From positions 6,653 to 70,652 of the forward strand of contig CAZOWW010000013.1 in assembly GCA_964583765.1 (NCBI GenBank): DNA of 64,000 bases. Reading direction: 5' to 3'. Source of the stretch: CAZOWW01 sp964583765 (GTDB lineage: Bacteria; Actinomycetota; Actinomycetes; Actinomycetales; Kineosporiaceae). Positions 8,789 through 17,550 of this stretch are shown here, piece after piece. The translations under genes and the position numbers were made by a program. Numbering within the stretch: the first letter of the stretch is position 1; each line of letters begins with the position of its first letter. The notes under the pieces are model-generated. The model did no database searches, had not been told where the DNA came from, and saw only the letters and a list, made by a program, of their open reading frames with translations.

Positions 8789-10636
8789 ATGACGGACGAC
8801 CGGACCGGCGCGGCGGGAGAGGTACCCCTGCCGATGGCGGACCTGCAGCGGCGCCTCGCGCAACTCACCGAGGACAACCGCCGGCTGCGCCAGGCCAACA
8901 CGAGCCTGGTGGAGGCGCTGGAGCAGCGGCCCGCCAGGCAGGGCGACGACGTCACCGAGAACCTGCGCACCCGGGAATGCCTCCGCACGGTGACCGAGGA
9001 GGCGAATCTGCTCGCCCTGATTGCCCGGCACCTGGAGAACGCGGTGTTCGTGCTGGGCCCGGACGGGCGGATCGAGTGGGTCAATGACGCCTTCTGCCGG
9101 ACGACCGGCCATCCGCGGGAGGACGTCATCGGCGCGAACCCCGGCCGGATCGCCCGGTCGCTGACCGGGGACCTGGACTGGGGGGACCTGGGCGCCCGCC
9201 TCGAGACGGAGCGGACCGTCGAGATCGAGACCACCGCGGTGCGTAAGGACGGCACCCCCTACTGGATCGACCTGCAGATCCAGCTGCTGCACGCGGACGG
9301 CCTTGAGGAACGGCTGCTGGGCGTGCTGCGGGACGTGACCAACCGCCGGGAGACCGAGGAACGGATCACCGCCGCACACCGCCGGGCGGAGCACCTGGCC
9401 GGGGAGCTGTCCGCCGAGAAGACCCTGCTCAGCGACGTCCTGCGGTCGATCCCCCACCCTGTCTACTGGAAGGACAGGGATCTGCGGTACGCCGGGGTGA
9501 ATGCGGCCTTCCTGCGGGTGCGCGGCTGCTCCCGTGGCGCGGAGTTGCTGGGGCTGCGGGAGACCGAGATCGTGATCATGGATTCGCTGCGCGAGGTCCT
9601 TCCCTTCGCCGAACGGCGGGTGCTGGCCTCGAGACGCCCGGTCGAGAGCCTGCGGGTGAGCATCCCGGCCGCAGCGGGACCGCCGCGGCAGCTCCTGCTC
9701 AGCGTGCTGCCTCAGGTGGACAGCCAGGGAGCCGTCTACGGCGTGATCGGCGTGGCGGCGGACGTGACCCAGGTGCGTCAGCTGGAACGCCAGCTCGCCC
9801 TGGCGAACCGGCTGGAGTCGATCGGCCAGCTCGCGGCGGGCATCGCCCACGAGATCAACACCCCGGTCCAGTTCGTCTCCGACAACACGCGGTTCGTCAC
9901 CGAGTGCTGCCAGCAGATCATTCCGGCCCTACGCCGGCTGCAGGGCCACGCGCGGGGTACCGACGGCCAGAACCACGGGCTCAGCCCCACCGAGCTGGCC
10001 GCACTGCTCGACACCCTCGACCTGGATTTCATTGCCGAGGAGATGCCCGTCGCACTGTCGCAGTCCCTGGAGGGCCTGGACCGGGTCACCAACATCGTCC
10101 GGGCGATGAAGGACTTCTCCCATCCCGGTGGAGAGCGCACGAACACCGACCTCAACCGGGCCGTCGAGAGCACCGTGCAGGTCACGCACAACGAGTGGAA
10201 GTACGTGGCCGACTGCGTGACATCCCTGCATCCCGAGGTGGGAGCGGTGCCCTGTTACGAGGGGGAGATCAAGCAGGCGGTGCTCAACCTCATCGTCAAC
10301 GCCGCGCAGGCGATCGGGGAGAAGCAGGAGCGCACGGGCTCGACCCGGCGCGGCCGGATCACGGTGCGCACCCGCCGGGTCCGCGACACCGTCACGATCG
10401 AGGTGGCCGACGACGGTCCGGGCATGACCGCGGAGGTCCGGGCCCGGATCTTCGACCCCTTCTTCACCACGAAACCGGTCGGCCGGGGCACCGGTCAGGG
10501 CCTGAGCATGGTGCACGCCACGATCGTGCAGAAGCATCACGGTGCCATCGAGGTGCGCTCCCGTCCCGGGGAGGGCGCGCAGTTCGTGATCGCCCTGCCC
10601 GCGCCGCGCGCTCGGGTACACCAATCCGTGGGGTGA
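8789..10636 (+). CDS. Cytosolic PAS-PAS sensor histidine kinase
   Basis: 615 residues without membrane segments. A short coiled coil (about 15-45) is followed by two PAS domains (about 78-190 and 212-330, the first with a PAC-like DGTPYWIDLQ strand), a dimerisation/phosphoacceptor helix with GIAHEINTP (His354), and an HATPase_c domain with the N-box NLIVNAAQAI, DDGPGM, the TTKPVGRGTGQGL G2 region and a final strand. It is a hybrid-less, FixL/NtrB-like soluble kinase. No response regulator follows in the same direction; the regulator gene at 10696-11838 converges on it and is a plausible partner. A GGGGGTGA sequence sits just before the ATG. Confidence 0.92.
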   Translation: MTDDRTGAAGEVPLPMADLQRRLAQLTEDNRRLRQANTSLVEALEQRPARQGDDVTENLRTRECLRTVTEEANLLALIARHLENAVFVLGPDGRIEWVNDAFCRTTGHPREDVIGANPGRIARSLTGDLDWGDLGARLETERTVEIETTAVRKDGTPYWIDLQIQLLHADGLEERLLGVLRDVTNRRETEERITAAHRRAEHLAGELSAEKTLLSDVLRSIPHPVYWKDRDLRYAGVNAAFLRVRGCSRGAELLGLRETEIVIMDSLREVLPFAERRVLASRRPVESLRVSIPAAAGPPRQLLLSVLPQVDSQGAVYGVIGVAADVTQVRQLERQLALANRLESIGQLAAGIAHEINTPVQFVSDNTRFVTECCQQIIPALRRLQGHARGTDGQNHGLSPTELAALLDTLDLDFIAEEMPVALSQSLEGLDRVTNIVRAMKDFSHPGGERTNTDLNRAVESTVQVTHNEWKYVADCVTSLHPEVGAVPCYEGEIKQAVLNLIVNAAQAIGEKQERTGSTRRGRITVRTRRVRDTVTIEVADDGPGMTAEVRARIFDPFFTTKPVGRGTGQGLSMVHATIVQKHHGAIEVRSRPGEGAQFVIALPAPRARVHQSVG

Positions 10637-10695
10637 GCAGCAGGGAACACCGGCATCGGGGAGCACCGGGCGTCGGGGAGCACCGGGCCTCCGCC

Positions 10696-11838
10696 TCAGG
10701 AGGACTGGACGAGCACCTTGATCGGCTCCACCACACCCACCGTGCGCGCGAAGTTGGCCAGGCGCACCGCGAGGGTGGGGCTGATTCGTTCCCCGGTCCG
10801 CACGAGCACCATGCCGGTGGCCGTGACCACGTCCTGCACGAGCAGCATGCCCTCACGTAACTGCAACGCCTTCAGCTCGTGCAGCTCCCCCTCGGGCTGG
10901 ATCGGTGCCGACGCCTCGAGCAGGGCGTCGAGCAGGTCCGGGGCGTAGCGCCCGCTCGCTCTCAGCTCCCGCACGATCTCCCGGGGGGCCTCGCCCCGAT
11001 CGGCCGCGACGAGGAAGGCCGCCACGGCATGGAAGACGGCCTCGGATCCCTTCAGCCGGGGCCCGCGCGAGGTCACCGGCTGCACCGGTTGCTCGCCCAC
11101 CCACCGGGCGACCTCCTCCAGGCGGGGGATGCGGGCGAGCAGGTCCCGCGCCACCCCGGGATGCCCCTCGAGCATCTCCACCTGCACCGGATTCGTGAGC
11201 TGCCCGGTGCGCCCGCGCTGCACCACGTCCGCCGGGATCGCCACGCACCCGACCTGGGAGAGCATGGCGGCCATCCGCAACTGCCAGTCCATGGGGACGC
11301 CGAGACGCCGGACGACTCCCTCGACGAACTCGGTGAACACCCGGCCTCTGCTGAACGCCAGCGGACTGGTGAACGAGAGGATCTCGGTGAGCGCCTCGAC
11401 GGCACCCTGCAGGGTGCGTTCGAGCAGTTCGCGCTCCGAGACGACCAACTGGTACTGGCGCAGCCCGTCGTCCAACGCGCCGGACAGCTCCTCCGCGGAG
11501 CACGGCTTGGTCAGGAAGCGGAACAGCTTCCCGTGGTTGACCGCCTGGATCGTGGACATCAGGTCCGCCTGCCCGGACAGGACCAGCTGCACCGAGTCCG
11601 GTGAGACCTCCCGGGCCCGGGTGAGGAACTCGGCGCCGTTCATCACGGGCATCAACATGTCCGAGACGATCACGCCGAACGGCGCCTCCCCCAGGACCAC
11701 CGAACCCAGCAGGTCCAACCCCTCCGGCCCCGACCCGGCCGTGACCACCTGATAGCGCGAACGCAGCGTCCGCCGGAAGGCGTCCAGGATCCGCGGCTCG
11801 TCGTCGACGATGAGCACCCGCTGCGCCGTGGTGTCCAC
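10696..11838 (-). CDS. Response regulator with degenerate HD-GYP output domain
   Basis: 380 residues. N-terminal receiver domain with VLIVDDE, phosphoacceptor Asp in VSDMLMP and Lys in FLTKP. The C-terminal half follows the fold of RpfG-type HD-GYP phosphodiesterases (MAAMLSQVGCVAIP ... LEGHPGVARDLL), but the metal-binding His-Asp of HDIG is replaced by Ser-Gln and no GYP triplet remains, so c-di-GMP hydrolysis is unlikely. It probably acts by protein contact or ligand binding. The GTG at 11838 (VDTTAQRVLIVDD) fits the receiver start and has a GGAAGGGG stretch upstream. It converges with the PAS kinase, and the 60-bp gap contains an 18-bp direct repeat (GCRTCGGGGAGCACCGGG). Confidence 0.88.
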   Translation of the reverse strand: MDTTAQRVLIVDDEPRILDAFRRTLRSRYQVVTAGSGPEGLDLLGSVVLGEAPFGVIVSDMLMPVMNGAEFLTRAREVSPDSVQLVLSGQADLMSTIQAVNHGKLFRFLTKPCSAEELSGALDDGLRQYQLVVSERELLERTLQGAVEALTEILSFTSPLAFSRGRVFTEFVEGVVRRLGVPMDWQLRMAAMLSQVGCVAIPADVVQRGRTGQLTNPVQVEMLEGHPGVARDLLARIPRLEEVARWVGEQPVQPVTSRGPRLKGSEAVFHAVAAFLVAADRGEAPREIVRELRASGRYAPDLLDALLEASAPIQPEGELHELKALQLREGMLLVQDVVTATGMVLVRTGERISPTLAVRLANFARTVGVVEPIKVLVQSS

Positions 11839-12231
11839 GTTCAGGCCGCCCCTTCCGCTCTCGTCCGGCGCTCCGCGCGACCGGCGCCGACGAAGCATCC
11901 GGGAATGGCGCGGACGTTCTGGGCACCGAAGCGGGGCGCTCCCCGGACCACGACGAGCAGCGGGACGAACGGGATCCGCCGTCCGTCCATGTCCGCTCCG
12001 TCCCCGTGCCGTCGTCCCGGAGACACCGACCGCCGGAAGACACTCCTTGCTGACGCTCGTCGGCCCTGGAACGCACAGGCTTGACGCCGTCGGAACCGGA
12101 TCACCCGGGTGGCGCCGGTATGACAACCTGTGGCGCCAGGCAGAGCGTCCTGGAGACGTGAGCGGACGGGCAAGATGCCCGGCCGGACCCACCGGGCTCC
12201 GCCCGGCACTCCGGGACCGAGTGGAGAGGGC
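11839..12231. other. Intergenic region upstream of sigma cassette 1
   Basis: 392 bp between the divergent response-regulator and sigma genes. It holds the ECF-type promoter at 12121-12150. From 12174 onward it is already part of the duplicated block. No other gene-like feature is seen. Confidence 0.55.
12121..12150 (+). promoter_or_regulatory. Predicted ECF-type promoter of sigma cassette 1
   Basis: TGACAACCTG, then 15 bp after CAACCT, then GCGTCC. The same two elements with identical spacing occur before cassette 2, where the surrounding bases differ, and in a slightly changed form before the third SigE-type gene. That suggests autoregulation by this sigma class. Confidence 0.55.
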
Positions 12232-13077
12232 ATGGGGGACCGAGACGACGAGTTCGCCGCCTTCGTGAGCGCGCGATCCAGGGCGCTCCTGCGCACGGCC
12301 TACCTGTTGACCGGCGACCACCACCTGGCCGAGGACCTGCTGCAGACGGTCCTGGCCAAGGTGTACCTGAGCTGGGATCGCATCGCCGACCACGGCGCGA
12401 TCGAGGGATACGCCCGCACCGCCCTGGTACGCCAGAACGTGTCCTGGTGGCGGCGTGCCTGGCGGGCCGAACGCCCCACCGAGGAACTTCCCGAGATTCC
12501 CTCGCCAACGTCCTGGCGCCCGACCCGCTACCAGGACCCCGCCAGCACCACCGCCGAGCGGGACGAGCTCATGCGCCATCTGCGCACCCTGCCCCCACGC
12601 CAACGCGCCGTGCTCGTGCTGCGCTACTTCGACGACCTGCCCGAGGCCGAGGTCGCCACCGCCATGGGATGTTCGGTCGGCACCGTCAAGAGCCAGTCCC
12701 ACCGCGCCCTCGCCCGACTCCGAGCGGCCATGACGCCCGAGGACCGACCCCAGAGCCCCGTTCAGGAGGTCCAGCGATGAGGACGCCGGACACACACGAC
12801 TTCGAGGGCTTCGAGCAGCGCCTGAGCTCGCTGATGCTCCAGGCCTCGGACACCGTGCACGTCCCCTCGGACGTCACCAGCCGGTCGATCCGCCTGGCCC
12901 GGGTGCACCGGCGCCGCCAGCGGGTGCTCACCATCGTCTCCACCCTGGTGACCGTCGTCGTCACCTGCGGCGCCGTGCTCCTGCCGCACGCCCTGCGCAA
13001 CACGCACCCCGGACCCCCCGCGCACCCCACCACCGGGGTGGTCACGAACCCCGTCACCGCCCCGACCACCGGACCCG
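12174..13077 (+). repeat. 904-bp duplicated block, copy 1
   Basis: Identical base for base, as far as I can read, to 14646-15549 (offset 2472 bp). It covers the translation start region, the whole sigma gene and the first 100 codons of the partner membrane protein. All reading frames on both strands match across the block. The first mismatches are at 12173 and 13078. Confidence 0.93.
12232..12780 (+). CDS. SigE-family ECF RNA polymerase sigma factor, copy 1
   Basis: 182 residues. The sigma-2 region is around AYLLTGDHHLAEDLLQTVLA and the sigma-4 region has LPPRQRAVLVLRYFDDLPEAEVA with an HTH ending in GCSVGTVKSQSHRALARLR. This is the actinobacterial SigE-family subgroup, which carries the WWRRAWR signature between the two domains. 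Start ATG at 12232 follows GTGGAGAGGGC. Its stop overlaps the ATG of the membrane partner gene (ATGA), the usual sigma/anti-sigma coupling. The protein is identical to that of 14704-15252. The upstream promoter resembles an ECF promoter and suggests autoregulation. Confidence 0.93.
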   Translation: MGDRDDEFAAFVSARSRALLRTAYLLTGDHHLAEDLLQTVLAKVYLSWDRIADHGAIEGYARTALVRQNVSWWRRAWRAERPTEELPEIPSPTSWRPTRYQDPASTTAERDELMRHLRTLPPRQRAVLVLRYFDDLPEAEVATAMGCSVGTVKSQSHRALARLRAAMTPEDRPQSPVQEVQR

Positions 13078-14543
13078 AACCCACCAGGACCACCGGGACC
13101 ACCACGCCGACCACCACGACTCCCCCGACCACGACAGGCACCTCCGTGAACGGCGCGTCCTGGAACGGCAGCAGCGGGCTGGCCGACTGGGCGGACGGGC
13201 TGCCCTCGGCTGCGGCACTCGACGTGCCGACCCTGACCGGTGTCTGGGGCTCCCTGCGGCTCTCGGACGGCGGCATCACGACCTCCGTGCCCCCGTCCGT
13301 CTCCGGGCTGACCCGCTGGTGGCGCACCCCCTACGGCACCGTCGCCGAACTCGAGGAACTGGGCACCACCGATCGGCCCGATGGCCAGCTCCTCGTGCTC
13401 CTGCGGGGGGACGGCACCCTGACGACCCTGGTCGAGGCTCAGCTCGCGGGCGTCGAGGTGGAGCCGGGCGGGGTCCGGCTGGCGTACGCCACGGCCGACA
13501 CCGGCGGCGGGATGCCGAACCTGGTGCACATCGTCGCGCTGGCCGATGGCAAGGAGACCGCACAGTGGGCACTGCGCGACTCCGTGATGTCGTTGCGGGG
13601 CTGGAACACCGCGGGACTGATCGTGCAGGACACCGCGGGACTCGACGTGGTGACCGACGCGGGACGCCACCACCACACCCAGACCCTTCTGCCCGACACC
13701 GCGGTGGCCACGGAATCGGCCGACATCCTGGTGCGCTCGGACCACGACGCGAACTGCGCGGTCACCCTCGACCTGTCCACGGCCGCCGCCGGACCCGACA
13801 TCGCCTGCAACAGCAGCCGGACCTACCTCTCCCCCGACGGGCGCCACGTGCTCGTGGACTCCGCGCGACCCGGCAACGGGGGCACCGGGTCCCAGGAGTT
13901 CCGCGTCGTGGACACCCGCGCGGCAACGACCGGACCGCCCCTGGCCCCGGACGAGAATGTCCCGGGCTGGGCCTGGCTGGACTCGGACACGGCCTGGGCC
14001 ACTTTCCCGCTCGGCATCTCGACCCGACGCGCCAGCGTCCGGTGCGACATCGCGAACGCGACCTGCGAGCGGGTACCGATCCCGTCGACCGCGCCCGACA
14101 TGCCCGCTTGCTCCGCGCGGCAGATGACGGTGACCGAGAGGAACGTCGGATCGGCAACCGGCCTGGTGTACCTGGACTTCGTCCTGCAGAACACGGGCAC
14201 GAAGATCTGCCTCATCCGGGGCTACCCGAGGCTGGGGCTCGCGGACACCACGGCTCTGACCGACTTCCGGGAGTTCGGGCACTACTCATCGATCCCCGTC
14301 CCTCCGACGAGACCGATCGTGATCCCGGTGAAGGGCTTCGCCTCGTTCTCCGTGGCGCTGCCCACGGACCCCTCCGGTGACGCGGCGGGCTGCACCCGGG
14401 GACCGGCCGCGGTGCTGTGGCAGACAGCCACGACCCCGCTCGTGTTGCCACAGACCCCGGACATGCCCGTGGCCGGCACGTGCCCGGTCATCAGGGACTC
14501 GGAGCTCGCGTTGAACACGTCGGGCTTCGAGGCAGGGTCGTGA
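12777..14543 (+). CDS. Membrane-anchored putative anti-sigma/sensor protein with DUF4232 domain, copy 1
   Basis: 588 residues: a cytosolic tail of about 47 residues, a basic RVHRRRQR stop-transfer, one membrane helix (about 48-72), a Pro/Thr-rich linker (about 75-125), a large extracytoplasmic region with beta-propeller-like repeats (WGSLRLS, GGMPNLVHIV, LSPDGRHV, WLDSDTAWATFP), and a C-terminal DUF4232 domain (NTGTKICLIRGYPRLG, conserved Cys). The tail lacks the HxxxCxxC zinc motif of classic anti-sigma factors. Residues 1-100 are identical to the product of 15249-17057; beyond that the two are clearly related but diverged. Coupling to the sigma gene makes an anti-sigma or co-sensor role likely; the ligand is unknown. 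Confidence 0.85.
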   Translation: MRTPDTHDFEGFEQRLSSLMLQASDTVHVPSDVTSRSIRLARVHRRRQRVLTIVSTLVTVVVTCGAVLLPHALRNTHPGPPAHPTTGVVTNPVTAPTTGPEPTRTTGTTTPTTTTPPTTTGTSVNGASWNGSSGLADWADGLPSAAALDVPTLTGVWGSLRLSDGGITTSVPPSVSGLTRWWRTPYGTVAELEELGTTDRPDGQLLVLLRGDGTLTTLVEAQLAGVEVEPGGVRLAYATADTGGGMPNLVHIVALADGKETAQWALRDSVMSLRGWNTAGLIVQDTAGLDVVTDAGRHHHTQTLLPDTAVATESADILVRSDHDANCAVTLDLSTAAAGPDIACNSSRTYLSPDGRHVLVDSARPGNGGTGSQEFRVVDTRAATTGPPLAPDENVPGWAWLDSDTAWATFPLGISTRRASVRCDIANATCERVPIPSTAPDMPACSARQMTVTERNVGSATGLVYLDFVLQNTGTKICLIRGYPRLGLADTTALTDFREFGHYSSIPVPPTRPIVIPVKGFASFSVALPTDPSGDAAGCTRGPAAVLWQTATTPLVLPQTPDMPVAGTCPVIRDSELALNTSGFEAGS

Positions 14544-14593
14544 CCCCGGCCCGGTGGGGATCGGGAGCTCAGCCAGGGCGCAGAGGCACCGGG

Positions 14594-14623
14594 TGACAAC
14601 CTGAGGCACCGGGTGGAGCGTCC
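14594..14623 (+). promoter_or_regulatory. Predicted ECF-type promoter of sigma cassette 2
   Basis: TGACAACCTG ... GCGTCC with the same 15-bp spacing as the copy-1 promoter. The motif lies outside the 904-bp identical block, and the intervening bases differ, so its conservation suggests selection. Confidence 0.55.
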
Positions 14624-14645
14624 TGGAGGGTGAGCGGACGGGCAG

Positions 14646-15549
14646 GATGCCCGGCCGGACCCACCGGGCTCCGCCCGGCACTCCGGGACCGAGTGGAGAG
14701 GGCATGGGGGACCGAGACGACGAGTTCGCCGCCTTCGTGAGCGCGCGATCCAGGGCGCTCCTGCGCACGGCCTACCTGTTGACCGGCGACCACCACCTGG
14801 CCGAGGACCTGCTGCAGACGGTCCTGGCCAAGGTGTACCTGAGCTGGGATCGCATCGCCGACCACGGCGCGATCGAGGGATACGCCCGCACCGCCCTGGT
14901 ACGCCAGAACGTGTCCTGGTGGCGGCGTGCCTGGCGGGCCGAACGCCCCACCGAGGAACTTCCCGAGATTCCCTCGCCAACGTCCTGGCGCCCGACCCGC
15001 TACCAGGACCCCGCCAGCACCACCGCCGAGCGGGACGAGCTCATGCGCCATCTGCGCACCCTGCCCCCACGCCAACGCGCCGTGCTCGTGCTGCGCTACT
15101 TCGACGACCTGCCCGAGGCCGAGGTCGCCACCGCCATGGGATGTTCGGTCGGCACCGTCAAGAGCCAGTCCCACCGCGCCCTCGCCCGACTCCGAGCGGC
15201 CATGACGCCCGAGGACCGACCCCAGAGCCCCGTTCAGGAGGTCCAGCGATGAGGACGCCGGACACACACGACTTCGAGGGCTTCGAGCAGCGCCTGAGCT
15301 CGCTGATGCTCCAGGCCTCGGACACCGTGCACGTCCCCTCGGACGTCACCAGCCGGTCGATCCGCCTGGCCCGGGTGCACCGGCGCCGCCAGCGGGTGCT
15401 CACCATCGTCTCCACCCTGGTGACCGTCGTCGTCACCTGCGGCGCCGTGCTCCTGCCGCACGCCCTGCGCAACACGCACCCCGGACCCCCCGCGCACCCC
15501 ACCACCGGGGTGGTCACGAACCCCGTCACCGCCCCGACCACCGGACCCG
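14646..15549 (+). repeat. 904-bp duplicated block, copy 2
   Basis: Second copy of the block at 12174-13077, direct orientation, separated by 1568 bp of diverged but homologous sequence. Uniform identity across a coding junction, ending abruptly inside the linker codons, looks like recent duplication or gene conversion. Confidence 0.93.
14704..15252 (+). CDS. SigE-family ECF RNA polymerase sigma factor, copy 2
   Basis: 182 residues, identical to the product of 12232-12780 at the protein level and, by inspection, at the DNA level. The two genes therefore supply a single sigma species. It has the same sigma-2 and sigma-4 signatures and the same ATGA overlap with the following membrane protein gene. 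The upstream region before 14646 differs from copy 1 except for the ECF-promoter-like elements. Confidence 0.93.
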   Translation: MGDRDDEFAAFVSARSRALLRTAYLLTGDHHLAEDLLQTVLAKVYLSWDRIADHGAIEGYARTALVRQNVSWWRRAWRAERPTEELPEIPSPTSWRPTRYQDPASTTAERDELMRHLRTLPPRQRAVLVLRYFDDLPEAEVATAMGCSVGTVKSQSHRALARLRAAMTPEDRPQSPVQEVQR

Positions 15550-17057
15550 CACCCACCAGGAGCGCGGCCCCCACGAGCCCGGCGGCCCCGACCACGAGCC
15601 CCTCGCCCCTGAGCGGTACCGGCGACCTGACCACCTGGGTGCGGAGCCTGCCCTGGGCCGGAGCGCTGGACGTGCCCACGCTGTCCGGCACCTGGGGCTC
15701 CCTGCGACTCTCGCGCGGAGGGGTCGGGGCCGCGGTGCCCTCGACCGTCACCGCACTGACCGGGTGGTGGCACACCCCCTTCGGCACCGTCGGCGAGCTG
15801 GGGATGGTCAGCACCGACAAGAGCACCAGCGGGGCGTCCCTCGTGCTCCTGCGCAACGACGGCACCCTGACCGGCCTGTACCAGGGCCACCTGTGGGGCG
15901 TCGCGGTGGAGCCGGGCGGAGCCCGCCTCGCGTACGGGGAGGCCGACACGAGCGGCGGGATGCCGAACCTGGTGCACATCGTCGACCTGGCCAGCGGCAA
16001 GGAGACCGCACAGTGGCCGCTGAACAACGCGATGTCGCTGCGGGGCTGGAACACCGCCGGCTTGATCGTCGAGGACACCTCCGGGCTCGATGTGATCACC
16101 GACGCAGGACGCCGTCACCACACCCAGAGCCTCGCGGAGTCGGACGGCGGGGTGGCCACGGACTCGGCCGACATCCTGGTGCGCTCGGACCACGACCCGA
16201 GCTGCTCGGTCGTCCTCGATCTCTCCACCGCGACCGCGGGACCCGACATCGCCTGTGGCGGCGGCTGGGCCCCGCTCTCCCCCGACGGCCAGCACTTCCT
16301 CGACACCCGTGCGGGCAGCGGTTCCCACGCCAAGTCGCCCTACCTGGCCGCCGGGGACACCGGCACCGGCCGGCTGGGCAAGGCCTTCGCTCCCTTCGAG
16401 GTCGACACCTTCATGAACTGGAAGTGGCTGGACTCGCGCACGGTCTGGGCGACCTTCCCGGTGGGCCGGCCCGCGCAGACCGTGGCAGTGCGCTGCGACA
16501 CCGTCGACGCGACCTGCCGGAGGGTCCCGGTTCCCTCGACCCGCGGCTCGGCGCCCACGACCACGGCGACGACCGGACTGCCGACGTGCACCCGCCTGCA
16601 GGCCTTCGAGGGCGACAGCGAGGGCGCAGCCGGCACCCAGTACGTGACCGTCGTCCTGCAGGGCACCGGCACGGAGTCCTGCGTGGTGAAGGGATACCCC
16701 CGGCTGGGCCCGGCGGGCTCCACGAGCAGCGGCGACTTCCTGGAGACCGGACACAGCGCTCTGGGCTCGACGGGGGCCGGAGGCTCAGGGGGCTCGGGCT
16801 CCACGGGGTCCGGCGGTGCGCTCCTGGTGCCGGCCAACGGGCTCATCTCGTTCACGTTCGCGCTGACCTCGGACCCGAGCAACGACCCCGCGGGGTGTTC
16901 CCGGGTACCGGCGGCGGTGACCTGGCAGGGAACCGACCAGGTCAGTGTCCTGCCCAGCAGCCTTTCCCTGCCGGTGGGCGCCCACTGCGTCGGCAGCCTC
17001 CTGCGTACCTCTGCCTTCCTCGCGGGGCCGGACGGCTGGGTCCCCCCGGCTTCCTGA
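15249..17057 (+). CDS. Membrane-anchored putative anti-sigma/sensor protein with DUF4232 domain, copy 2
   Basis: 602 residues. Residues 1-100 (tail, membrane helix, start of linker) are identical to copy 1. The linker then becomes Ala/Pro/Ser-rich, and the extracytoplasmic part keeps landmarks (WGSLRLS, GGMPNLVHIV, DILVRSDHD, VWATFPVG) but many other positions differ. The C-terminal DUF4232 domain keeps paired Cys residues (ESCVVKGYPRLG) and has a Gly/Ser-rich insertion (about 505-520) absent from copy 1. No zinc-type anti-sigma motif. The preserved inner part with a changed outer part suggests the two proteins hold the same sigma factor but respond to different signals. Confidence 0.85.
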   Translation: MRTPDTHDFEGFEQRLSSLMLQASDTVHVPSDVTSRSIRLARVHRRRQRVLTIVSTLVTVVVTCGAVLLPHALRNTHPGPPAHPTTGVVTNPVTAPTTGPAPTRSAAPTSPAAPTTSPSPLSGTGDLTTWVRSLPWAGALDVPTLSGTWGSLRLSRGGVGAAVPSTVTALTGWWHTPFGTVGELGMVSTDKSTSGASLVLLRNDGTLTGLYQGHLWGVAVEPGGARLAYGEADTSGGMPNLVHIVDLASGKETAQWPLNNAMSLRGWNTAGLIVEDTSGLDVITDAGRRHHTQSLAESDGGVATDSADILVRSDHDPSCSVVLDLSTATAGPDIACGGGWAPLSPDGQHFLDTRAGSGSHAKSPYLAAGDTGTGRLGKAFAPFEVDTFMNWKWLDSRTVWATFPVGRPAQTVAVRCDTVDATCRRVPVPSTRGSAPTTTATTGLPTCTRLQAFEGDSEGAAGTQYVTVVLQGTGTESCVVKGYPRLGPAGSTSSGDFLETGHSALGSTGAGGSGGSGSTGSGGALLVPANGLISFTFALTSDPSNDPAGCSRVPAAVTWQGTDQVSVLPSSLSLPVGAHCVGSLLRTSAFLAGPDGWVPPAS

Positions 17058-17094
17058 GGGTCGGGCGCACCTACAACACCCGCTGGCGGACGGG

Positions 17095-17119
17095 GGCCCG
17101 GTGCCGGTGGCACCGGGCC
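17095..17119. terminator. Hairpin between convergent sensor copy 2 and DUF3017 gene
   Basis: Perfect 11-bp inverted repeat GGCCCGGTGCC / GGCACCGGGCC with a GGT loop in the 81-bp gap between convergent genes. No U-tract, as is common in high-GC actinomycetes. Confidence 0.6.
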
Positions 17120-17138
17120 GCCGAGACTCAGGGGACCG

Positions 17139-17423
17139 TCAGGTGGGGACGATCCGCGCCAGCACGGCCAGCGAGACCGCCAGCGCCGTGGCGATGGTGA
17201 TGTCGACCGCCCGCGAACGGATCAGCAGACCGAGGCAGTACTTGGGCGGCAGCAACGCGCGCAGGGCCGCGGCCATCCCGAGGGCCACGGCCAGCAGGTA
17301 ACCACCGGTCCGGAAGTCCACGAACGCGGTGACCACCGTGGAGACGGCACCCATCGCGAGCACGCTCACGAAGGCCAACCGCCGGGTGGGCGCCACCTCC
17401 CAGTGCACCATCACCGTCGTCAC
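17139..17423 (-). CDS. DUF3017 small membrane protein
   Basis: 94 residues with three predicted membrane segments (about 15-35, 39-56, 68-90) and the GGYLLAVALGMAAALRALLP motif typical of DUF3017. The family is found near purH/folD in many actinobacteria, matching the purH gene 128 bp upstream. Function unknown. GTG at 17423 is used; an in-frame ATG at 17411 is an alternative. Confidence 0.8.
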   Translation of the reverse strand: MTTVMVHWEVAPTRRLAFVSVLAMGAVSTVVTAFVDFRTGGYLLAVALGMAAALRALLPPKYCLGLLIRSRAVDITIATALAVSLAVLARIVPT

Positions 17424-17550
17424 CGCCTCGGGTCCTGCCGCCGTCCGGCACCGGACCGGACCTCGATCGGACGTCGATCGGGCCGGTCCGGCACCGGCGC
17501 CGGATCTTCAGTGGGAGAAGTGCCGGACGTTCAGTGCGAGACTGCCGTGC

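Noticed and set aside
12777..17057. Zinc-binding anti-sigma (ZAS) assignment of the sigma partners
   Set aside because: No HxxxCxxC motif in the cytosolic tails; kept as putative non-ZAS anti-sigma/sensors.
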